The notes beneath the pieces are model-generated. The model was given only the letters and a program-made list of their open reading frames with translations. It made no database searches and was not told the DNA's origin. From assembly GCA_016710985.1 (NCBI GenBank), contig JADJTX010000006.1, positions 124,001 to 188,000 of the forward strand: a stretch of 64,000 nt of DNA, in the 5' to 3' direction. Positions 57,713 through 64,000 of the stretch are shown here, in pieces; position 1 is the stretch's first letter, and every line of letters starts with the position of its first letter. The position numbers were made by a program, and so were the translations under genes. This DNA comes from Ignavibacteria bacterium. GTDB taxonomy: Bacteria; Bacteroidota; Ignavibacteria; Tepidaquicellales; Tepidaquicellaceae.

Positions 57713-60571
57713 TTACTCACTACTTGCCAGCGCCAGCTTAACTGCTTCATCAAATTTCATTTTCTTCCCTTCTTCAAATGCAGCTTCAAACTTTTTTTCA
57801 CCCAGCTTTTCCTTTAACAATGAAAATGTGCTGTTAAAAATTGACTCTGTTTCTTCGTCAAATTTTCCATCTGAACTTTTCCGTACTTCTTCTGCAGCGC
57901 CTATAAGAAGCGCAGACCTTGATTCATCAGATCCGCTTAAAGCTTCAGCAATGCCAAGAATGCATACGGATATTCCGTGTGAATCGGACAGCTCAATTTT
58001 CAGCTTCAGGCTTTCCTTATGGTTATAAATTGAATAAGTTACATCACCAACTTTGAACAAATCAAATCCAAGCATGTTGAGTGAGTCCGATAATCCTTTT
58101 TTATTTCCGATTTCAGTATTTAACCGGATGCTTTCTTCAAGATATTCCTGCGCTTTTTTGTGATGTCCCATTGAACTTAAAATTGAACCCAGGTTACCAA
58201 CAGTGTAAGCTAGGTTTCTTCTGTCCTGAAGCTCTCTTTGAATAGCTAAACTCTCTTCGAAATAAATTCTTGATGTCTCATATTCATTCTTCATTCCGTA
58301 AAGAGAACCAATGTTAGTAAGGATCATACCTACACCTCTTGCATCACCAATTTCCCTGTAAACCTTTAAACATTCTTCAAATACAGATCTTGCTTTATCC
58401 GGTTCATTTAAATTTATCAGAGTGGATCCTAAATTCAATAATGAATCTGCCATGAGAGCCTTGTCACCCAGCTCACTAAATATTTTATAGCTTTGTTCAG
58501 TGTGCTCTTTTGATTTTTCATGCTCACCGGTAATATTATAAATCAGACCGAGATTGTTCAGTGAGACTGCTATTCCGGTTTTATTATTCAATTCTTTATT
58601 TATCAGAAAACTTTTTTCGTAAAAGGATTTAGCATTTTCATAATTTCCTGTAATCCATTCAAATGTTCCTGACCATTGAAGTAAGCCTGCTTTTTCCATT
58701 TCAGGAATATCTTCAGGTGAATTAAGAAACTCCTTAAGCCAGTTTTTTGCCTGTGAAATAAATCCGCGGACTTCCCAATATCTGCAAATAAAAAGAACCA
58801 GCTGTATTCCTTTTAGTCTGTTCCCTCTTACTATTGAACTTACCAACGCTACCTGAAAATTTGAGGATTCATCATCAAGTCTGTTCATCCAATATTTTTG
58901 CTCAAACCCCGAAAGATTAATTTTTGCTGTCCCGGCAAATTCTACATAATATGTGAGATGTCTTTTCATTATCTCATCCAGTTCTGATAAATTATCAAGC
59001 TGTTCTTCACCATATTGTCTGATTGTTTCAAGCATACGGTATCTGTTACTCTGTTCGTTAAATATTACCAGAGATTTATCCACAAGGTTACTTAAGATAT
59101 CCAATATTTCATTTTGTTTTAATTCTTCACAGGAACAAACTTTCTCAGCAGCTTCAATTGTCCATCCTCCGGCAAAGACTGATAATCTGTTCCATAATAT
59201 TTTTTCTTTAGCCGACAAAAGATCATGGCTCCAGTCAATGAGAGCCCTGAGAGTCTGCTGCCTTGGTAAAGCTGTCCTGTTGCCTGAAATCAGTAAATTA
59301 AATCTGTCGTTTAATCTTTCGCTGATCTGTTCAACTGATAAAACCTTTACCCGTGCAGCAGCAAGTTCAATTGCGAGAGGAATACCGTCAAGTTTATGGC
59401 AGATCTCAGCAACATAAGGTGCAGTTAAAGTACTAACCTGAAAACCGGGTTTTATTGAAACTGCTTTTTCAATAAAAAATCTGACTGATTCATATTGAGT
59501 TAGTTTTTCAAATGTCGTATCCGGATTCAAATCCGGCAGCTCAAGTGAAGTTACATAATACATCAGCTCACCTCTGCATCTCAATGCTTCTCTGCTTGTT
59601 GCCATGATTTTTAATTTCGGACACTTACTTATCAGAGTTTCCGCCAGCAATGAACATGAATCAATAATGTGTTCGCAGTTATCCAGAAGAATTAATAATT
59701 CTTTTTCTTTAAGAAAATCTGTAATTGTGTTTAACAATTCAGTTTCCGGATTTTCTTTCACACCGATCACCTGAGCCACAGTCTGCAGTAATAGTTTTTC
59801 ATCTTTCAGCGGAGCCAGATCAACAAACCAGACACCGTTTGCAAAATCATCAATGACTTCTGCAGCTGCCTGCAGACACAATCGTGTTTTACCCGTTCCT
59901 CCGGGTCCAGCTAAAGTAAGTAAATGAGTTTCAGATAATAATTTTTTTACTTCCTCGATTTCCTTTTCTCTGCCAATGAAATTTGTTAGCTGAACAGGCA
60001 GATTGTTCGGCCTCGCATCGAGAGTTTTTAACGGGGGGAATTCAGATGGCAGATCCGGTGAAATTATCTGGAATATCCGCATGGGCTGAATGAGATCTTT
60101 TAATCTTCTCTCACCAAGATCACGGAAGGAAATATTGTTTTGAGTTGTATCTCTGATAATATCAAAACAATCAGTAGAAACAAGTATCTGACCACCGTAT
60201 GCTGCTGACATTACACGGTGTGTCCGTGCAAGAGTTATGTATCCTATATATCTTTTTCCGCTCCATTCAGCTTTTCCTGTATGAATTCCGATTCTGACTT
60301 TTATTGAGATGCCGTTGAAATTCTCAGTCAATAGTCTTTTCTGTATTTCATATGCTGATCTTACTGCGTCTTTAGGATTCCCAAAAGCTGTGCAAAATGC
60401 ATCGCCTACAATTTCAAATATAAAACCATTGTGGCTTTTGATTATTTCATTAAGAATTGAGTGATGCTTTTCAAGCTCGGTCTGAATTATATCGGGGAAC
60501 TGCTGCGCCAGCTTTGTACTGCTTTCTATGTCGGTAAAGAGAAATGTTACTGTCCCGTCAGGAATATTCAT
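57713..60571 (-). CDS. Cyclase-homology + NB-ARC ATPase + TPR regulator, paralog C
   Basis: 952 residues, intact. Both metal aspartates are kept (Asp14 in FTDIESST, Asp57 in GDAFCTAF), but the Asn position is Ala115 in TLARTHR. Walker A GPGGTGKT (222-229), LLILLDNCEH and ATSREAL are normal. TPR units of the NNLGLIYNITGEHEKSKE type extend from about 600 to 860. The C-terminal FEEGKKMKFDEAVKLAL resembles the ends of similar actinobacterial regulators. It is transcribed in the same direction as paralog B, 56 bp upstream of it. Confidence 0.86.
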   Translation of the reverse strand: MNIPDGTVTFLFTDIESSTKLAQQFPDIIQTELEKHHSILNEIIKSHNGFIFEIVGDAFCTAFGNPKDAVRSAYEIQKRLLTENFNGISIKVRIGIHTGKAEWSGKRYIGYITLARTHRVMSAAYGGQILVSTDCFDIIRDTTQNNISFRDLGERRLKDLIQPMRIFQIISPDLPSEFPPLKTLDARPNNLPVQLTNFIGREKEIEEVKKLLSETHLLTLAGPGGTGKTRLCLQAAAEVIDDFANGVWFVDLAPLKDEKLLLQTVAQVIGVKENPETELLNTITDFLKEKELLILLDNCEHIIDSCSLLAETLISKCPKLKIMATSREALRCRGELMYYVTSLELPDLNPDTTFEKLTQYESVRFFIEKAVSIKPGFQVSTLTAPYVAEICHKLDGIPLAIELAAARVKVLSVEQISERLNDRFNLLISGNRTALPRQQTLRALIDWSHDLLSAKEKILWNRLSVFAGGWTIEAAEKVCSCEELKQNEILDILSNLVDKSLVIFNEQSNRYRMLETIRQYGEEQLDNLSELDEIMKRHLTYYVEFAGTAKINLSGFEQKYWMNRLDDESSNFQVALVSSIVRGNRLKGIQLVLFICRYWEVRGFISQAKNWLKEFLNSPEDIPEMEKAGLLQWSGTFEWITGNYENAKSFYEKSFLINKELNNKTGIAVSLNNLGLIYNITGEHEKSKEHTEQSYKIFSELGDKALMADSLLNLGSTLINLNEPDKARSVFEECLKVYREIGDARGVGMILTNIGSLYGMKNEYETSRIYFEESLAIQRELQDRRNLAYTVGNLGSILSSMGHHKKAQEYLEESIRLNTEIGNKKGLSDSLNMLGFDLFKVGDVTYSIYNHKESLKLKIELSDSHGISVCILGIAEALSGSDESRSALLIGAAEEVRKSSDGKFDEETESIFNSTFSLLKEKLGEKKFEAAFEEGKKMKFDEAVKLALASSE

Positions 60572-60662
60572 TCAATTAAAAATTAGGAATTAGGATTTAA
60601 GAATTGCAAATTACTAATTTTAAACTGAACATTGAACAGTCTAAATTGCACATTGAACATTG
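60572..60662. repeat. AATTAGG and TTGAACA tandem repeats
   Basis: Short runs of AATTAGG/AATTGCA words at 60580-60615 and TTGAACA words at about 60628-60662. The TTGAACA word also occurs at 48.4 kb. Confidence 0.6.
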
Positions 60663-61097
60663 TTAAAGATTCATCCTTGAGATCACATCGTCATTTAATT
60701 TTTCTTCGGTCAGTTCGAAACCAAGACTTTTGTATAATTTAATGGCTATGTCATTGTCCGGTTTATGAATTATATCAACACTTTCAACACCGCTTTCTTT
60801 CAATTGTGAAAGCAGTAGCTCCAGTGCTTTCCTTCCGCAGCCTTTTCCCTGATGCTTTTCATCAATATTAAATCTGTTTATGTAATACATACCGTCATCA
60901 GGATCCTTAGCATACATAATAAATCCTATCATTTTGTCATCACTATAAATTCCTCTCGGCTCCATTTCTTTATGCGCATAGGCAAGCGCAAGCCCGTTCT
61001 CATTCGAAGCTACAAATCTCTCCTGATCTGCTCTCACTTTCAGACGAATACAATCTCTCCAGTTGTCTTCATTTATTTTTCTTAAAGAAATGTTCAT
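60663..61097 (-). CDS. GNAT N-acetyltransferase (spermidine-acetyltransferase-like)
   Basis: 144 residues. Motif A is NIDEKHQGKGCGRKALELLL, followed by NDIAIKLYKSLGF. The N-terminus ISLRKINEDNWRDCIRLKVR resembles PaiA/BltD-type polyamine acetyltransferases. Acceptor unknown. Confidence 0.8.
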   Translation of the reverse strand: MNISLRKINEDNWRDCIRLKVRADQERFVASNENGLALAYAHKEMEPRGIYSDDKMIGFIMYAKDPDDGMYYINRFNIDEKHQGKGCGRKALELLLSQLKESGVESVDIIHKPDNDIAIKLYKSLGFELTEEKLNDDVISRMNL

Positions 61098-61223
61098 AAG
61101 TTAATAAGTTTATAAGTTCATAAGTTTGTAAGGTTGTAAGGTTTTAAAGTTAGAATAGTTATTATTCTTTATTTATTGTTCATTGTTCATTATTAATTAT
61201 TAATTTATTAATTTATTAATTGT
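61098..61223. repeat. AAGTTTATA and TTCATTG/ATTAATT tandem repeats
   Basis: Units near AAGTTCATA/AAGTTTGTA occupy 61098-61148 and a mix of TTCATTG and TTAATTTA units about 61180-61245. The last part supplies the final residues (MSNEQ) and stop codon of the ABC-F gene. Confidence 0.78.
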
Positions 61224-62818
61224 TCATTGCTCATTGCTCATTGCAACTACATTCGTCGCGACATTCTCAACAAACATTTTATCATGCTCTGTGAAAAGCA
61301 TTGTAGGTCCGGATTCAAGAATAACTACTTCAAGCTGCTCTCTGCTCATTACATCAAGATAATTCAGCGGTTCATCCCATATCAATAAATTTCCGGGTTC
61401 AATAAATGATTTACACAATTCAACTTTTTTCAGCTCGCCTTTACTGAATGTTTCAAGCGGTCTTTCAAACAATTCTCCCCATGCTCCCATTACACCAAGT
61501 ATATTCCTGAATCTCGTTTCATCAATGTTATTCTCTTTTAAATGATCTCTGAGAAATCCGCTATCCCATTCCGGATTCTGATTTGAATATGAAATTTTTA
61601 AAAACCCCGGAATGTGAATAAAACCGTCATTGAGTTTTAGTTTCTTTTTAATTGCATTTATTAAGCTTGTCTTTCCGCAGCCGTTATCACCAATGAGCGC
61701 TGTCCTGTCTCCTTTATAAACATCAAATGAAAAATTATCAAAGATCGTTTTTCCTTCAAAATTCAGTGATGCATTCACGACTGACAATAATTTTTCTTTA
61801 GAGTTCTTTATTGTAGCGATCTTCAGCTTTCTTTCATCTTCAGTATTTTTCAGTAAAGTTTTCTTCTCATCTAATTTTTTATTTATTCTCATTTCTATCT
61901 GTAATGCTCTTTTCATAAGCTTTGCTGATTTATGCCCAATATATCCTTTATCCGTCTCTTCGTTCGTCGCTCCTATTTTTTCATATTCTTTGACATTTGA
62001 CCATTGCCTTCTTTTCTTAGCCGAGATTTCAAGCGACTTAACTTCTCTCCGCAGATTTTCATTCTTCCTTCTTTCAAACTCCTCCTCTATTTCCATGTTG
62101 TATTTCCATTGAGAATAATTTCCATTGTTGATCCTTACGTCACTTTTATTAATTGAAAGAATGTGATCAACACAGGTATCAATAAAATTCCTGTCATGCG
62201 AAACTAAAATGAATCCCTTTCTCTTCGAAAGATATTCTCCAAGAATAATTCTCCCTTTCATGTCAAGATGATCCGTTGGTTCATCAATCAGAGGAAAAGA
62301 ATTGTTCTTCAGAAACAAAGATATTATCAAAGCTCTTGTCTTTTCACCCCGCTTAATGTTTTGAAATCTCTCCTTAGAAGATCACTGCTCATTCCCATTT
62401 CGGAAAATTCCTTTTCTATCTTCGCATCTATTTCATATCCGGATGCTGCCTGAAAATTTTCCAGTATGTCCCCGTACTCTTTCAAACTCTGCTCATCACC
62501 GGTTTTGCTTAACTCATTCATCTGCCTTTCCCAAATACTGTACGGAGCAATATTCTCTTTGATCACATTGAAGGTTGTCTGTTCACTTTGTTCCGGAATA
62601 TATGGAAAGTAAAAAGTTTTGATGTCAGCTGTTACCTCACCTTTGACCGGAGTCATCTTTCTGTTTATCAAATTCAGCAACGTACTCTTCCCGCGTCCGT
62701 TTCTTCCAATCAATCCAAGCCGCCAGCTTGTATCAATGTCAAGAGTCAGATTATCAAATATTATATCCTCAGAATCTCTGTAATAAAATGTTACGGAATT
62801 AAAATTAATTGAACTCAT
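61224..62818 (-). pseudogene. ABC-F ATPase of the Lsa/Vga antibiotic-resistance type, one frameshift
   Basis: About 531 codons in two frames. The first ABC domain has Walker A GRNGRGKST; the break lies in its signature region near 62335, where one more G restores LSGGEKTRAL. Then IDEPTDHLD, a charged linker, a second Walker A GDNGCGKTS and WDEPLNYLDV, FTEHDKMF follow. The WDEPLNYLD form and the short linker match Lsa-type proteins, which bind the ribosomal E site and dislodge antibiotics. As written the gene is split. It ends in a TTCATTG repeat. Confidence 0.8.
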
Positions 62819-62924
62819 ATATTAGTTCGTTAAGTTCGTTAAGTTCGTTGAGTTAGTTGAGTTAGTTGAGTTAGTTGAGTTAGTTGAGTTAGTAAATTCG
62901 TAACTCGTAACTCGTAACTCGTAA
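62819..62924. repeat. GTTAGTTGA and TAACTCG tandem repeats
   Basis: GTTAGTTGA/GTTAAGTTC units (9 bp) span about 62823-62892 and TAACTCG (7 bp) about 62898-62919, just after the RsgA stop on the reverse strand. TAACTCG is complementary to the CGAGTTA words at 32.3 and 39.96 kb. Confidence 0.82.
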
Positions 62925-63983
62925 TTATTTTTTTTTCTTCTTCCATTTCCTTTTTTCAGCCAGCTGAGCTTTGAGATTGCTTCTGTTCTCAAAATGTTTG
63001 ATCTCTCTTTGCAGCTTCAGATAATTATGATATCTTTCTTCATCAAATTCCCCGTCTTCAATTGCTTTCTTAATGGCGCATCCGGGTTCCGTTTCATGTT
63101 TGCAGTCAGTAAACTTGCACATGCCAATGTATTTTTCTATATCCTGAAATGTTTCGCTTAGTCCTTCGCTGCCTTCCCATAGCCTGACTTGTCTCATTCC
63201 CGGTGTATCAATTATTGATCCCCCGCCCGGCAGCATGATCAATTCACGGTGTGATGTCGTATGTCTTCCTCTGTCTTTGTACTGGGCAATGTCACTTACA
63301 TCCATTACATCTTCACCGCACAGACAATTTATCAGTGTTGATTTGCCTACACCTGACGAACCGACAAACGCAACCGTCTTATTGCCTTCAAAATATTTCT
63401 TCAATTCTTCGATACCGGATTTTTTAATTGCGCTTAAGGCAAGTATCTGTGTATTTAAAGCAATCGTCTTAACTTCAGATATTCTTTCATTAACATTCTC
63501 ACACAGATCAGTCTTTGTGAGAATTATTACAGGGGTTACTTTATTCTCAAGTGCAAGAGTGAGATACCTTTCGATTCTTCTTATGTTCATTTCCATGTTC
63601 AGCGAACTCATAATGAAAATGTAATCAATGTTTGCTGCAAGTATCTGTTCATTTGTTTCTCCGTCTTCATCATTGAAAGCTTCCTTTCTTGAAAACTTAC
63701 TCTTTCTCACCAGCACAAATTCAATTATGGCTTTTTTCTCTCCGGGTATTTTTTTTATTACTACCCAGTCTCCTACAGCAGGGTAACTACCGGTTTCTTC
63801 ATTCTTAAAATGAAACTTCCCGGATAGTTCAGCTGTAAGCTCGCCGGAATCAGTATACAGCGTATAATTACTTTTATTCTCTATTGCAACTCTTCCGGCT
63901 GTATAACCTTCTTTTGAAAATTGTTCAAACTGCTTTTCAAAAAATTCGTCCCAGCCGTATTGCTTTAAGTTTGTTAAGTTCAT
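62925..63983 (-). CDS. rsgA: Small ribosomal subunit biogenesis GTPase RsgA
   Basis: 352 residues with the circularly permuted GTPase order: OB fold (1-~95), G4 ILTKTDL, G1 GSSGVGKST, G3 DTPGM, then the zinc domain with CKFTDCKHETEPGC. It releases factors from late 30S subunits. It ends in a Lys-rich tail (KRKWKKKKK). The first codons lie inside a AACTTAA-type repeat that continues to the window edge. Confidence 0.93.
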   Translation of the reverse strand: MNLTNLKQYGWDEFFEKQFEQFSKEGYTAGRVAIENKSNYTLYTDSGELTAELSGKFHFKNEETGSYPAVGDWVVIKKIPGEKKAIIEFVLVRKSKFSRKEAFNDEDGETNEQILAANIDYIFIMSSLNMEMNIRRIERYLTLALENKVTPVIILTKTDLCENVNERISEVKTIALNTQILALSAIKKSGIEELKKYFEGNKTVAFVGSSGVGKSTLINCLCGEDVMDVSDIAQYKDRGRHTTSHRELIMLPGGGSIIDTPGMRQVRLWEGSEGLSETFQDIEKYIGMCKFTDCKHETEPGCAIKKAIEDGEFDEERYHNYLKLQREIKHFENRSNLKAQLAEKRKWKKKKK

Positions 63984-64000
63984 TAAGTTTGCTAAGTTTG
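63984..64000. repeat. AAGTTTGCT-type repeat at window edge
   Basis: The repeat unit TTAAGTTTG/CTAAGTTTG runs from inside the RsgA start region to the end of the window; its extent beyond is unseen. Confidence 0.5.

Overview
The window looks like chromosomal DNA of an AT-rich Gram-negative bacterium of the Ignavibacteria/Bacteroidota group. The evidence is a set of secreted proteins ending in type IX secretion (T9SS) sorting domains with the NYPNPFNPxTxI signature, Bacteroidota-type promoters (TTTG-N19-TAnnTTTG), weak Shine-Dalgarno sequences, a DUF3127 protein and Ignavibacteria-style dockerin pairs. No rRNA, prophage, integrase, transposase or CRISPR array is visible.

Layout. 1-15 kb: a partial secreted propeller protein, a flavin-dependent berberine-bridge-type oxidase, a FlaR-like kinase, an M1 aminopeptidase, a class D beta-lactamase lipoprotein, a HigBA toxin-antitoxin pair, a heavily frameshifted NHEJ ligase LigD, an NAD-malic enzyme and small unknown proteins. 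Many of these genes carry single-base indels. 14.18-14.77 kb holds a striking array of about 14 tandem 42-bp units, each with a hairpin, followed by two nested hairpins. 15.29-27.25 kb looks like a genomic island in tRNA-Thr(TGT). An intact tRNA lies at 27175-27247, and a 49-bp identical copy of its 3' portion lies at 15291-15339 in the same orientation. Between them are five large secreted T9SS beta-propeller proteins (FG-GAP, YCF48-like, SBBP) and one helical cytoplasmic protein. No recombinase gene is seen.

27.3-45 kb: mostly intact housekeeping and envelope genes: MltD-like transglycosylase with LysM, RluD, a DUF3127 protein, an esterase, glycogen synthase, acetyltransferases, a zincin-like protein, an HPF/RaiA-type factor, two Na+/H+ antiporters (NhaP-like, NhaA) and a P-type Ca2+-type ATPase. 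45-61 kb: three paralogous ~955-aa proteins (class III cyclase homology domain + NB-ARC/STAND ATPase + TPR), with altered catalytic residues, surround a T9SS protein and an O-acylation set (MBOAT acyltransferase, SGNH protein, sialate O-acetylesterase with dockerin). 61-64 kb: an acetyltransferase, a frameshifted Lsa-type ABC-F protein and RsgA.

Two genome-scale patterns stand out. First, most intergenic gaps after 30 kb contain short tandem repeats of 6-9 bp. The same few repeat words recur at distant loci, usually abut gene 3' ends and sometimes supply the stop codon. Second, frameshifts are very uneven: about 25 in the first 27 kb and only two in the remaining 37 kb. Several larger palindromic intergenic elements occur at 1.1, 4, 15, 37.5, 37.7 and 38.4 kb.
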